From: Micromonospora sp. HM5-17
Lineage (GTDB): Bacteria; Actinomycetota; Actinomycetes; Mycobacteriales; Micromonosporaceae
Reading direction: 5' to 3'
Assembly (NCBI RefSeq): GCF_003762835.1
Contig: NZ_RJWA01000010.1
Coordinates: forward strand, 108,574-172,573
Length of the DNA: 64,000 nt
This document shows positions 16,705 through 25,387 of this stretch, piece after piece (within the stretch, counting starts at the first letter, position 1; every line of letters begins with the position of its first letter). The notes below the pieces were generated by a model. It made no database searches, had not been told where the DNA came from, and saw only the letters and a list, made by a program, of their open reading frames with translations. Position numbers and translations under genes: made by a program.

Positions 16705-17010
16705 ACCCGTCAGCCTTCCACCACGCCGATCGGGGTGCTGCGCCGACCGGCGCGATCCGGGCCGGCGCGGCTGTCGTACCCCTGGCACCGTCACGCCGAA
16801 GCTCCCCGGCGTCGGCACGGCCCGGGCCGAGGCCGCCACGGTGGCCGAGGAGCCGCGGACGAGAACGACCCCCGGCCGCGAACCACAGAGACGGCCCGGC
16901 GGGCTGACCGGCCCGGCGGTCGGCACCGCTGCTGACCGGCCGGTACCCTGAACCCCGCTCGGCTCGGGTTGTCCGGCCGGGTGCACCGCGCCGACCAACC
17001 GGGGGATGCC

Positions 17011-17961
17011 GTGTCTGGGGAGACCGCACGCGTCGAGGGCGGCGCGGCGCCGGCCCCGCTCGCGGCGGCCGCGCTGCGGGCCGACTGCGCCCGCTGCTTC
17101 GGGCTCTGCTGTGTGGTTCCCGCCTTCGCCGCCTCGGCGGACTTCGCGATCGACAAGCCCGCCGGCCGGGCCTGCCCGCACCTGCGCGACGACTTCCGCT
17201 GCGGCATCCACGCGACACTGCGGGACCGGGGGTTTCCGGGGTGTACCGTCTTCGACTGCTTCGGCGCCGGGCAGCAGGTGTCGCAGGTGACCTTCGGCGG
17301 GCGGAACTGGCGGGCCGAGCCGCGGCTCGCACCGCAGATGTTCGCGGTCTTCCCGGTCATGCGGGACCTGCACGAGCTGCTCTGGTACCTGACCGAGGCG
17401 ATCGCGCTGCACCCGCCCGGGCCGCGGGCCGACGAGCTGCGTGCCGTCCAGAACCAGACCGCCCGGCTCACCCAGGCCACCCCGGACGCGCTGCTCGCGC
17501 TGGACGTCGCTGGCCACCGCCGGTACGTCAACGACCTGCTACGCCAGACGAGCGAACTGGTCCGGTCCGGGCTGGGTGGCGGGGCGGAGTACCGGGGCGC
17601 GGACCTGATCGGCGCTGATCTGCGCGGGGCCGACCTGCGGGGGGCAAGCCTCCGTGGGGCGTACCTGATCGGGGCGGATCTGCGCGGCGTGGACCTGCGC
17701 GGGGCCGACCTGACCGGCGCGGACCTGCGCGGCGCTGATCTGCGCGGGGCCGACCTCACCGGCGCCATCTTCCTGGTCCAGGCTCAGCTCGACGCGGCCC
17801 GGGGCGACGCCAGCACCCGGCTGCCCCCGGCGCTGTCCCGGCCCGTCCACTGGCCGGCGTCGGCCTCGGGCGGGCCGGGTCCGGCCCGGCCCCCCGCGCC
17901 GTCGCGGTCCCGCAGCGGGAGCCGCGGCGGGCGCGGGAGACCGGGTAGGAGGCGTCGATGA
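17011..17961 (+). CDS. Cys-rich pentapeptide-repeat protein
   Basis: Protein of about 316 residues with two parts. The N-terminal half has a cysteine cluster, DCARCFGLCC, followed by CPHL, FRCGIH, FPGCTVFDCFG, resembling the CxxCxGxCC metal-binding pattern of YkgJ-like proteins. The second part (about 180-250) is a run of A(D/N)LxG pentapeptides (GADLIGADLRGADLRGA), expected to fold as a right-handed quadrilateral beta-helix as in MfpA/Qnr. The tail is Arg/Pro/Ser-rich. Start uncertain: GTG 17011 follows GGGGG; in-frame TTG 16969 and GTG 16981 are alternatives. No pathway can be assigned. Confidence 0.8.
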   Translation: MSGETARVEGGAAPAPLAAAALRADCARCFGLCCVVPAFAASADFAIDKPAGRACPHLRDDFRCGIHATLRDRGFPGCTVFDCFGAGQQVSQVTFGGRNWRAEPRLAPQMFAVFPVMRDLHELLWYLTEAIALHPPGPRADELRAVQNQTARLTQATPDALLALDVAGHRRYVNDLLRQTSELVRSGLGGGAEYRGADLIGADLRGADLRGASLRGAYLIGADLRGVDLRGADLTGADLRGADLRGADLTGAIFLVQAQLDAARGDASTRLPPALSRPVHWPASASGGPGPARPPAPSRSRSGSRGGRGRPGRRRR

Positions 17962-18045
17962 CCGCCGCGGCGCCCGCCCGGACCGGACCGGTCGTCGCCG
18001 GCGACGTGGTGTGGCGTCGGCGGAACGGGCCCGGCGTGTCCGTGG

Positions 18046-19326
18046 TCAGTGCAGGCCGGCGGCGACGGCGGGTTCGGCGGCGGTGAGCCGGGCGGGCCGG
18101 ACCACGAACTGGAGCACGGCCAGGGCCAGCACCATCCCGCCGGTCACCACGGTTCCCATCGCCACGCCGCCGTTGCCGAGCACCCCGACCAGCGGCGCGG
18201 CGATCGCGCCCAGCCCGAACTGCGCCGCGCCGAGCAGCGCCGCCGCCGTGCCCGCCGCATCTCCCTGGCCGTTGAGCGCCAGCGCCGGGGCGTTCGGGAG
18301 GGCGAGCCCGGCGGCCGCCAGCACCACCCAGAGCGAGACGAGGAGCAGGGGCAGGCCGCCGAGCCTGGTGGCCGCGAAGGCGACCAGGGCACATCCGGCG
18401 ACGCTGCCGACCAGCAGGGCGGTGATCAGGATCCGCTGCGGCGAGTAGCGGCGCAGCAGCCGGACGTTCAACTGGGTCGCCGTGATCAGGCCCACCGCGC
18501 CCGCACCGAAGGCCAGCCCGAACTCCTGCTCGGTGAGCCCGTACTGCTTCTGCAAGACGAAGGACGAGCCCGAGACGTACGCGAACATCGCCGCCATCGT
18601 CAGCCCGGTGACCAGGACGAGCCCCAGGAACGTTCGGTCCCGCAGCAGTCCGACGTACGTCCGCGCGGTGTTCCGCACGCCACCGCGCCGCCTGCGGTGT
18701 GGGGGCAGGGTCTCGGAGAGCCCGAACGCCGCCATGGTGAGCAGCAGCAGCCCGAAGACGCCGAGCGCGACGAAGATGCCGCGCCACTGGGTCCAGCGGA
18801 GCAGTTCGCTGCCGAGGGTGGGGGCCAGCACCGGCGCCGCCCCCATCACCAGCATGAGCCGGGAGAAGATCCTCGCGAAGGCGGCGCCGCGGAACAGGTC
18901 GCGGACCACGGCGGTGGCGACGACCGAGGCGGCGGCGACCCCGAGCCCCTGCAGCACCCGCAGCGCGCCGAGGAGCGCGATGGTCGGCGCGACCACGCAG
19001 AGCACCGAGGCCACGATGTGCAGCGCGAGCCCGGCCAGCAGCGGCGTCCGCCGGCCGACCGCGTCGGAGAGCGGACCGACCAGCAACTGGCCGACGGCGA
19101 GCCCGATGAGGGTCCCGGTGAGGGTCAGCTGCACCGCCGCCGACGGGGTCTCCAGGTCGATGGCGATCGACGGCAACGCCGGGAGGTACATGTCGATGGT
19201 CAGCGGCCCGATGGCGATCAGCGAGCCGAGGACGAGGATGAGTCGGAGCCGCTGGGAGCGGCTCATCAGGTCACCTGGGGTACGGGGTGGCGCGGACGCC
19301 ACGACGTGCTCACCGGTGGCGGTCAT
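18046..19326 (-). CDS. MFS drug exporter, Bcr/CflA family
   Basis: Twelve-helix MFS antiporter of 426 residues. Typical for the Bcr/CflA group are LGSLIAIGPLTIDMYLPALP in helix 1, GLAVGQLLVGPLSDAVGRRTPLL (motif A, DAVGRR) and RVLQGLGVAAASVVATAVVRD (motif C region). ATG 19326 follows GAAGGGA. Likely exports drugs or metabolites such as bicyclomycin- or sulfonamide-like compounds; substrate unknown. Single gene, convergent with the pentapeptide gene. Confidence 0.92.
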   Translation of the reverse strand: MTATGEHVVASAPPRTPGDLMSRSQRLRLILVLGSLIAIGPLTIDMYLPALPSIAIDLETPSAAVQLTLTGTLIGLAVGQLLVGPLSDAVGRRTPLLAGLALHIVASVLCVVAPTIALLGALRVLQGLGVAAASVVATAVVRDLFRGAAFARIFSRLMLVMGAAPVLAPTLGSELLRWTQWRGIFVALGVFGLLLLTMAAFGLSETLPPHRRRRGGVRNTARTYVGLLRDRTFLGLVLVTGLTMAAMFAYVSGSSFVLQKQYGLTEQEFGLAFGAGAVGLITATQLNVRLLRRYSPQRILITALLVGSVAGCALVAFAATRLGGLPLLLVSLWVVLAAAGLALPNAPALALNGQGDAAGTAAALLGAAQFGLGAIAAPLVGVLGNGGVAMGTVVTGGMVLALAVLQFVVRPARLTAAEPAVAAGLH

Positions 19327-19390
19327 GGGTTCCCTTCAACTCGGTGCCGCCGGGACGCACGGTCCCGGACAGCGAAGATCACATCAGCGA

Positions 19391-19432
19391 CCAACGATTG
19401 GCGGGCGCGGCCATTCCCCATTCGGCGATTGG
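19391..19432. repeat. Two CGATTGG boxes upstream of the exporter
   Basis: CCAACGATTGG (19391-19401, inverted repeat CCAA/TTGG) and a second CGATTGG (19426-19432) lie 31 bases apart, three helical turns, and 65-106 bases upstream of the MFS start. Possible regulator-binding pair; pattern only. Confidence 0.3.
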
Positions 19433-19786
19433 TAGCTCAACTCACAGTGGACGTGCCGAACCGCTGGCTCGCCACGGTTCGATCGGATGGTCGCCGCCGA
19501 CGCGTGGCCGACGGCCGTGGCGGCTGCGCCGGCCGGTGCCGGGAGTCGACGGGCCCTCGCCGAACCCCGGCTGGCACCGCCCGGGTCCGGCGCGAGCGCC
19601 GGGCGCGACGTCCCGCGCCACCGGCCGGTGCCGGACCGCCTCGCCGTCGGACGCCGCGGACGACCCGGCCGGGTGGGCTCTCCCGTGGCCGTCGTCACGG
19701 CGTCGTTCCCGCTCCGGCGTGTCGCGTTCCGGCGCGGGCTGATCTAGGGTGGTGGCCGCAGACGGGTGTGCACATGACGAGTAGGT

Positions 19787-19804
19787 GGTTGCAACATATG
19801 CACC
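19787..19804. promoter_or_regulatory. Candidate IclR operator GGTTGCAACATATGCACC
   Basis: An imperfect inverted repeat (GGTTGCA / TGCACC, containing the 8-base palindrome GTTGCAAC) lies directly before the ribosome binding site of the KDG kinase gene, in a locally A/T-rich patch. IclR-type regulators bind such short symmetric sites, and an IclR gene is second in this operon, so autoregulation is plausible. Confidence 0.4.
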
Positions 19805-19820
19805 AACGGAGGCGGTTCCG

Positions 19821-20825
19821 GTGACCGCGTCGGAGGCGACCGGTCGGGAGTCGGCGGGATTCGAGGCGGTCTGCGTCGGCGAGACGATGGTGATGGTGAC
19901 TCCCACCCCGGGCGGACGGCTCGACGCCGAGTCGACCTTCGTCCTCCGGGCCGGCGGCGCCGAGTCCAACGTCGCGATGTTCCTCGCCGCGCTCGGGCAC
20001 CGGGTGGCCTGGGCCGGCCGGGTCGGTGCCGACCCCCTCGGTGACCTCGTGGTCGACCAGGTCGGCGCGGCGGGCGTCGACACCTCGCTGGTCGAGGTCG
20101 ACCCCACCTGCCCGACCGCGGTCTACCTGAAGGACCCGACGCCCGACGGCACCCGGGTCTACTACTACCGACGCGGATCCGCGGCCGCCGGCATGGGCCC
20201 GGCGTACGCCGCCCGGCTGGCCGGGGTCCCGGCGACCGTGCTGCACCTGAGCGGCATCACCCCGGCGCTCTCGGCGAGCTGCCGGAGTCTGGTCGACGAG
20301 CTCATCGTGGCCCGTCCCGCCGGGCGGCGTCTCGTCTCCTTCGACGTCAACTTCCGCCCCGCTCTCTGGGCCGACGCCGCCGGCGCCGCCGCCGACCTGC
20401 TCCGGCTGGCCCGCCTCGCCGACGTGGTCTTCGTCGGGCTCGACGAGGCGGCGCGGCTCTGGGACGTCCGTACGCCGGAGCAGGTCCGGGACCTGATCGG
20501 CCCGCCCGGCACACTCGTGGTGAAGAACGGTGCCGTGGACGCCGTCGCGTTCCACGACGACGGGGCCACCGTCGAACCGGCCCGCCCGGCGGAGGTGGTG
20601 GAACCGGTCGGCGCCGGGGACGCCTTCGCCGCCGGCTGGCTCTCCGGAGCCCTGCGCGGCCTCGACCACACCGCGCGGCTCCGGCTCGGACACCTCGTCG
20701 CCGGGGCGGCGCTGGGATCCGTCTCGGACTTCGCCAGCCTCCCCCCGGTCGAGACCATCTGCGCGGTGCTCGGAATCCCACCGGACGTCTGGCGCCGCCC
20801 GGCCCCGGCGCCGGCCGACTCCTGA
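19821..20825 (+). CDS. kdgK: 2-keto-3-deoxygluconate kinase (PfkB family)
   Basis: Ribokinase/PfkB-family sugar kinase of 334 residues, which phosphorylates 2-keto-3-deoxygluconate to KDPG. Visible: AVCVGETMVMVTP at the N terminus, RAGGAESNVAMFLAALGH (PfkB signature 1), SFDVNFRPALW, and the catalytic GAGDAFAAGWLSG (signature 2, Asp base). GTG 19821 was chosen because GGAGG ends 8 bases before it. The substrate call comes from the downstream KDPG aldolase and the KdgK-like FDVNFRPxLW; other ketose acids are possible. Confidence 0.85.
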   Translation: MTASEATGRESAGFEAVCVGETMVMVTPTPGGRLDAESTFVLRAGGAESNVAMFLAALGHRVAWAGRVGADPLGDLVVDQVGAAGVDTSLVEVDPTCPTAVYLKDPTPDGTRVYYYRRGSAAAGMGPAYAARLAGVPATVLHLSGITPALSASCRSLVDELIVARPAGRRLVSFDVNFRPALWADAAGAAADLLRLARLADVVFVGLDEAARLWDVRTPEQVRDLIGPPGTLVVKNGAVDAVAFHDDGATVEPARPAEVVEPVGAGDAFAAGWLSGALRGLDHTARLRLGHLVAGAALGSVSDFASLPPVETICAVLGIPPDVWRRPAPAPADS

Positions 20826-20841
20826 GCCCTGGGAGCACCGG

Positions 20842-21624
20842 ATGTCCCAGACCGTGCAGCGCGCGCTGCGCATCATCGAGTTCGTCGCCGAGCGGCCCCG
20901 GTCACTCGGCGAGGTCGCCGGTCACCTGGGGGTGCACCGCTCCACCGCCCTGCGGCTGCTGCAGACCCTCCAGGACGGTGGCTTCGCCCGGACCGTCGGT
21001 GGGCGCTACACCGTCGGCCTGCGCCTGGTGGCACTCGCCCAGCAGGCGTTGGACCAGCTCGACCTGCTGCCGGTCGCCCACCCGTACCTCGTCCGGCTCG
21101 GTGACCGCCACGGCCACACGGTGCACCTCGCCCAACTGCTCGACGACGAGATCGTCTACGTCGCCAAGGTGGACGGCCGGGGGGCGCTGCGGATGGGGTC
21201 CCGGGTCGGGCGGACGGTGAACCCGCAGACCTCCGCCGTCGGCAAGGCCATCCTCGCGTACCTGGACGACGCGAGCCGCGAGCGGTTCCTGGAGCGGATC
21301 ACCTATCGGGCGTACACCGCCAGCTCGATCACCAGCCCCGAGGCGCTCCGGGCGGAGCTGGCCCGGATCGCCGAGCGCGGCTGGGCGGAGGACGACGGCG
21401 AGTTCGAGGACTTCGTCACCTGTGTGGCGGCCCCGGTCCGGGACGCCCGGGGGCAGGTCGTCGCCGCCGTGTCGATCACCGCCCTGCGGGCCGTCGCCCC
21501 CGTGGAGCGGCTCCGCGGGTGCCTGCCCGACCTGACCGAGACCTGTGCCGCGATCTCCCGGGACCTCGGCTGGCCCGGAGCCGACGGACCACGAACGGGG
21601 TCACGAGGAGCCAACCGACCATGA
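20842..21624 (+). CDS. IclR-family transcriptional regulator
   Basis: Protein of 260 residues with an N-terminal winged helix (VQRALRIIEFVAERPRSLGE, then LGVHRSTALRLLQTLQ) and a C-terminal IclR ligand domain (MGSRVGRTVNPQTSAVGKAI, DFVTCVAAPVRDARGQVVAA). Sits between KDG kinase and KDPG aldolase, so it is probably the KdgR-like regulator of this operon sensing a keto-deoxy sugar acid. ATG 20842 has GGGAG about 7 bases upstream and lies 17 bases after the kinase stop. Confidence 0.9.
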   Translation: MSQTVQRALRIIEFVAERPRSLGEVAGHLGVHRSTALRLLQTLQDGGFARTVGGRYTVGLRLVALAQQALDQLDLLPVAHPYLVRLGDRHGHTVHLAQLLDDEIVYVAKVDGRGALRMGSRVGRTVNPQTSAVGKAILAYLDDASRERFLERITYRAYTASSITSPEALRAELARIAERGWAEDDGEFEDFVTCVAAPVRDARGQVVAAVSITALRAVAPVERLRGCLPDLTETCAAISRDLGWPGADGPRTGSRGANRP

Positions 21625-21635
21625 ACGGAGCAACC

Positions 21636-22250
21636 ATGGACCGCCACTCCACGCCCTTCTTCGACGAGCTCTTCACCGGCCGGCCCGTGATGGCGATCCT
21701 GCGTGGCTTCCCACCCGCGCAGACGGTCGCGCTCTGCGAACGGGCCTGGGAGGTGGGCATCGAGGCGGTGGAGGTGCCGGTACAGACCGCGGACGCACTG
21801 CCGTCCCTGCGCGCCGCGCTCGCCGCCGGCCGGGAGCGCGGCCGGCCGGTCGGCGCCGGCACGGTCGTCAGCCCGGAGCAGGTCCGGCGGGTGCACGAGG
21901 CAGGGGTGGCCTTCACCGTCGCACCGGGGTACGACCCCCAGGTGGCGGCGGAGTGCGCCGCGCTCGGCCTGCCGCACCTGCCGGGGGTCGCCACCGCCTC
22001 GGAGATCGGTCAGGCGCTGCGGACCGGCCACACCTGGCTCAAGGCCTTCCCCGCCGCCCAGCTCGGGACCAACTGGATCCGGGCCCAACTCGCCCCGTTC
22101 CCGCAGGTCCGGTTCGTGGCGACCGGCGGTGTGGACGCCGACAACGCCGGCGACTTCCTCGCCGCCGGCTGTCGGGTCGTCGCCGTCGGTTCCGCGTTGC
22201 AGGACCCCCGCCAGCTCGACCTGCTCGCCCGGCTGACCGCCCGGAACTGA
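21636..22250 (+). CDS. eda: KDPG aldolase (2-dehydro-3-deoxyphosphogluconate aldolase)
   Basis: Class I (Schiff-base) aldolase of 204 residues that cleaves KDPG to pyruvate and glyceraldehyde 3-phosphate. Matches: PVMAILRGFPPAQT with the Arg of the phosphate site, VGIEAVEVPVQT with the conserved Glu, GAGTVVSPEQV, LPGVATASEI, WLKAFPAAQLG with the Schiff-base Lys, and ATGGVDADNAGDFL. Together with kdgK it forms a complete route from KDG to central metabolism. ATG 21636 follows CGGAG; ATG 21621 is an alternative. Confidence 0.93.
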   Translation: MDRHSTPFFDELFTGRPVMAILRGFPPAQTVALCERAWEVGIEAVEVPVQTADALPSLRAALAAGRERGRPVGAGTVVSPEQVRRVHEAGVAFTVAPGYDPQVAAECAALGLPHLPGVATASEIGQALRTGHTWLKAFPAAQLGTNWIRAQLAPFPQVRFVATGGVDADNAGDFLAAGCRVVAVGSALQDPRQLDLLARLTARN

Positions 22251-22318
22251 CCGCGCCGGAGTACCCGACGGGCGGGCCGTACCGGAGGACCGTGGCGCCC
22301 CGCGGCCGGGGCCGTACG

Positions 22319-22357
22319 CCGGTGGCGCACCCGCCGGTCGGGCGGATGCGCCACCGG
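22319..22357. terminator. Bidirectional terminator (long hairpin)
   Basis: CCGGTGGCGCA and TGCGCCACCGG (perfect 11-base arms) enclose CCGCC/GGCGG, giving a 16-base-pair stem with one C-A mismatch and a GGTCG loop. It lies between the convergent eda and ABC permease genes. Confidence 0.85.
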
Positions 22358-22402
22358 AGCGGACCGTCGGCCGGTTCCACCGGCGGGCCCGAAAGCGTCG
22401 CC

Positions 22403-23563
22403 TCAGAGTTCGGCCGGCCGGTTCCTGCGGTCCCGCCACGCGGTCAGCAGCGAGGTGCGGCCGTTGGTCCGCAGCAGCGCGCCCTCGTAGAGCCGGGCGG
22501 CGAGCACCAGGAACAGCACCGCCGTACCGAGCAGGAGCAGCAGCGCCAGGATCGGCTCCCAGCCCGCCGCCTCGCCGGCGAAGAGCCGCAGCGGCATCGC
22601 GGTCGGGGCGGAGAACGGCACGTACGACAGCACGGTCATCGCCAGCGGGTTGTCGTTGAGGAAGACCACCGCGAAGAACGGCAGCATCACCAGCACCTGC
22701 ACCGGCGCGGAGGCCCCGGAGATGTCCTCCTGACGGGTGACGAGGGCGCCGGTGACCGCCCAGAGCGAGGCCAGCAGCACGAAGCCGACCACGAAGAACG
22801 GGATGAACCAGCCGATTGCCGGGCCCAGCAGGCCGAGCAGCGGGCCGGTGTCGACCAGCCGCAGGGAGAGGACCGAGACCAGTGCGATCGCGGCCACCTG
22901 GGCCAGCGCCAGCGCGCCGTTGCCGATGACCTTCCCGGCGAGCAGCGCCCGGACCGGTACGGCGGCGACCAGGATCTCCACGATCCGGGTCTGCTTCTCC
23001 TCGGTGACACTCTGGGCGATCTGGACGCCGAAGCTGAACGAGGCGAAGAAGAAGACCGCCCCGAAGAAGATCGGGATCAGCACGGCCAGGACCGGACTGA
23101 CCGCGTCCGGGTCCAGCAGCTCGATCGGCGGAGCGGTGCTCAGCGCGGTGACCAGGTCATCCGGCGCCTTGTCGAGGGCGAGGATCCGGATCCCACCGGG
23201 TACGTCCGCCGGGACGACGGCGGCGTCGACCTCCCCCTCCCGCACGAGGTGTTCGGCCCGCCCGACGTCGGGCGCCGACACCACCTCCAGGCCCGCCTGC
23301 TGCAGGGGTGCCGCAGCCGCGGGTGCCACCACGGCCACCGTGGAGGCCTTGCCGGAGAGCACCGCCGGCAGGATCGTCGAGCCGAGGGCGATGAGTAGGA
23401 AGAAGGCGGTACTGAACAGGAACGTCTTGTCGCGGAGCCGTACCGTGATCTCCCGTTCCGCGACCAGCCGGGTCGCCGCCCAGAACGAGGTCCTGGCGGC
23501 CTGCCGCCCGTCCGACGAGGGATCGGCGGATCGGCGGGTGGCCGGAGCGAATGTCGTCGTCAC
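22403..23563 (-). CDS. ABC-2 exporter permease (NatB-like)
   Basis: Membrane protein of 386 residues: one N-terminal helix (LFSTAFFLLIALGSTILPAV), an extracytoplasmic domain of about 100 residues, then five or so helices with EEKQTRIVEILVAAVPVRALLAGKVIG, the conserved ABC-2 type NatB/YhaP motif. GTG start at 23563 overlaps the ATPase stop (GTGA). With the gene at 23560 it forms an exporter; family members move sodium or peptides, but the substrate here is unknown. Confidence 0.88.
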   Translation of the reverse strand: MTTTFAPATRRSADPSSDGRQAARTSFWAATRLVAEREITVRLRDKTFLFSTAFFLLIALGSTILPAVLSGKASTVAVVAPAAAAPLQQAGLEVVSAPDVGRAEHLVREGEVDAAVVPADVPGGIRILALDKAPDDLVTALSTAPPIELLDPDAVSPVLAVLIPIFFGAVFFFASFSFGVQIAQSVTEEKQTRIVEILVAAVPVRALLAGKVIGNGALALAQVAAIALVSVLSLRLVDTGPLLGLLGPAIGWFIPFFVVGFVLLASLWAVTGALVTRQEDISGASAPVQVLVMLPFFAVVFLNDNPLAMTVLSYVPFSAPTAMPLRLFAGEAAGWEPILALLLLLGTAVLFLVLAARLYEGALLRTNGRTSLLTAWRDRRNRPAEL

Positions 23564-24444
23564 TGGGTGACCTCCTGGAAGATCTCGGCGAGCGAGGGGA
23601 CGATGGGGGCGAAGGTGCGGACCGGGCCACGGTCCAGGGCCGCCCGCAACAGCCGCTGACCGTCGGCGGGGTCGGCGAGGTCGACCACCACCCGTGGCCC
23701 GTCGAGGTCGACGACGGTGAAGCCGGGCAGGTCCCGTACCCAGCCGGCGTCGCCGTCGACGACGAGTTCGTAGCGGGGGTTGGCGTACCGGGTCCGCAGC
23801 TCCGTACGGCTGCCGGCGGCCCGGACCGCGCCGTTGGCGATGATGACGAGGTCGTCGCAGAGCCGTTCGACCACGTCGAGTTGGTGGCTGGAGAAGAGCA
23901 CCGGTACGCCGTCGGCGGCACGCTCCCGGAGTACGGCGGCGACCGCGTCGAGCGCGATCGGGTCGAGCCCGGAGAACGGCTCGTCGAGGATGAGCAGTTC
24001 CGGGTCGTGGACGAGCGCGGCGGCGACCTGTGCCCGCTGCTGGTTGCCGAGCGACAGCGTCTCCAGCATGTCGTCAGCCCGCTCGGTCAGGCCCACGCGT
24101 TCCAGCAGATCGTCCACGCTGCGCCGGGCGGCCGGCGCGCTCAGTCCGTACAACCGACCGAGGTAGATCAGCTGCTCGCGGACCTTCATCTTCGGGTACA
24201 GCCCGCGCTCCTCCGGCATGTAGCCGAAGCGCTGCCGGACGGCCCGGGTGACGGGGCCGCCGTGCCAGGTCACCTCGCCGGAGTCGGCCGTGAGCAGGCC
24301 GAGGATGATGCGCATCGAGGTGGTCTTGCCGGCGCCGTTCGCGCCGACGAAGCCGGTCATCCGACCCGGTGCCACCTCGAAGGAGATGTCGTCCAGCACC
24401 CTTCGGTCGCCGAACGTCCGGTTCACCGAGGACACCCGCAGCAT
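23560..24444 (-). CDS. ABC exporter ATP-binding protein (NatA-like)
   Basis: ATPase of 294 residues with Walker A GANGAGKTTS, FGYMPEERGLYPKM, signature LSLGNQQRAQVAAAL (LSLGN instead of LSGGQ, as in the NatA/DUF4162 group), Walker B LLILDEPFSGLDP and switch SSHQLDVVE; a C-terminal DUF4162-like domain follows. ATG 24444 has GGAGGAGGAG about 6 bases upstream. Third gene after the two-component pair, transcribed the same way. Confidence 0.9.
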   Translation of the reverse strand: MLRVSSVNRTFGDRRVLDDISFEVAPGRMTGFVGANGAGKTTSMRIILGLLTADSGEVTWHGGPVTRAVRQRFGYMPEERGLYPKMKVREQLIYLGRLYGLSAPAARRSVDDLLERVGLTERADDMLETLSLGNQQRAQVAAALVHDPELLILDEPFSGLDPIALDAVAAVLRERAADGVPVLFSSHQLDVVERLCDDLVIIANGAVRAAGSRTELRTRYANPRYELVVDGDAGWVRDLPGFTVVDLDGPRVVVDLADPADGQRLLRAALDRGPVRTFAPIVPSLAEIFQEVTQ

Positions 24445-24593
24445 CCCGTCTCCTCCTCCAGTCGTGCCGCCGGGGCACCCGCGCCCGGCGGAGCCGACGG
24501 TAGTCCGGCCCACCGGTCCTGGCGTCCGCCGCGCGATGGAACCGTGCGACGGAGCCCCGGCCGGCGGGAACGGCGGGGTGACCGGGGCACGGG

Positions 24594-24647
24594 GGACGGG
24601 TTGGTCGGGGCCGGTCGGGGCGCCGCGGACGGGTTGGTCGGAGCCGG
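24594..24647. repeat. 21-bp direct repeat
   Basis: Two copies (24594-24614 and 24627-24647) with one mismatch, each containing GGACGGGTTGGTCGG, start 33 bases apart in the gap between the response regulator and the ABC ATPase. About 150-200 bases upstream of the ATPase start, so they could be binding sites for the adjacent response regulator. Pattern only. Confidence 0.4.
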
Positions 24648-24667
24648 GGGTGGACCGCCGGGACGGC

Positions 24668-25387
24668 TCAGTTCGCGGCGCTGCCCGGGGTCACGACGCC
24701 GTGCTCGTACGCGAAGATCACCGCCTGGGTGCGGTCGCGCAGCCCGAGTTTCATCAGCACCCGGGAGACGTGCGTCTTGACCGTCGCCTCGCCGAGCATC
24801 AGCCGCCGGGCGATCTCGGCGTTCGAGGCCCCTCTGGCGAGCTGCACCAGGACCTCCCGTTCGCGCTCGGTGAGTTCGGCCAGGCGGCGCTGGCCCGGGC
24901 CGTTCGGCCCGCCGGTCCCGGGCCGGCCCGGTGCGGTCGAGGCGGGCCCGGCGAAGGCGGCGATCACCCGCCGGGTGATCTGCGGTGCGAGCAGCGCGTC
25001 TCCCCGGGCGACGATGCGGACCGCGTCGATCAGGTCCTCCGGGGTGCCGTTCTTCAACAGGAAGCCGCTGGCCCCGGCCTGGAGGGCGGCGAAGAGGTAG
25101 TCGTCACGGTCGAAGGTCGTGAGGATCAGGACGCCCGGGCCGCCGGTCGCGTGGGCGGCGACGATGCGCCGGGTCGCCTCCAGCCCGTCCAGGTGCGGCA
25201 TCTCGACGTCCATCAGGACCACGTCCGGTCGGTGCGCCGCGGTCAGCTCGACCGCCTGTCGGCCGTCCGTCGCCTCGCCGACCACCTCGATGTCGTCCTC
25301 CGTCTCGAGGATGATCCGCAAGCCGGCGCGGACGAGGTGCTGGTCGTCGGCGAGGAGGACCCGAATGGGGGGACTCTCTCCGGTCAC
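24668..25387 (-). CDS. NarL/LuxR-type response regulator
   Basis: Response regulator of 239 residues. The receiver domain shows IRVLLADDQHLVRAGLR (acidic pair), VVLMDVEMPHLDG (phospho-Asp) and LILTTFD...KNGTPEDLIDAV (Thr and Lys). The GerE-type helix-turn-helix is LTEREREVLVQLARGASNAE...KTHVSRVLMKLGLRDR. GTG start at 25387 overlaps the kinase stop. Probably controls the downstream ABC exporter. Confidence 0.94.
   Translation of the reverse strand: MTGESPPIRVLLADDQHLVRAGLRIILETEDDIEVVGEATDGRQAVELTAAHRPDVVLMDVEMPHLDGLEATRRIVAAHATGGPGVLILTTFDRDDYLFAALQAGASGFLLKNGTPEDLIDAVRIVARGDALLAPQITRRVIAAFAGPASTAPGRPGTGGPNGPGQRRLAELTEREREVLVQLARGASNAEIARRLMLGEATVKTHVSRVLMKLGLRDRTQAVIFAYEHGVVTPGSAAN

Larger units (their letters stand above)
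19327..19820. other. Gene-less divergent promoter region
   Basis: No supported gene between the divergently transcribed exporter and sugar kinase. It holds the CGATTGG repeats near 19391-19432, a G/C-rich middle without recognisable features, and the A/T-richer GGTTGCAACATATGCACC site just before the kinase. Confidence 0.5.
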
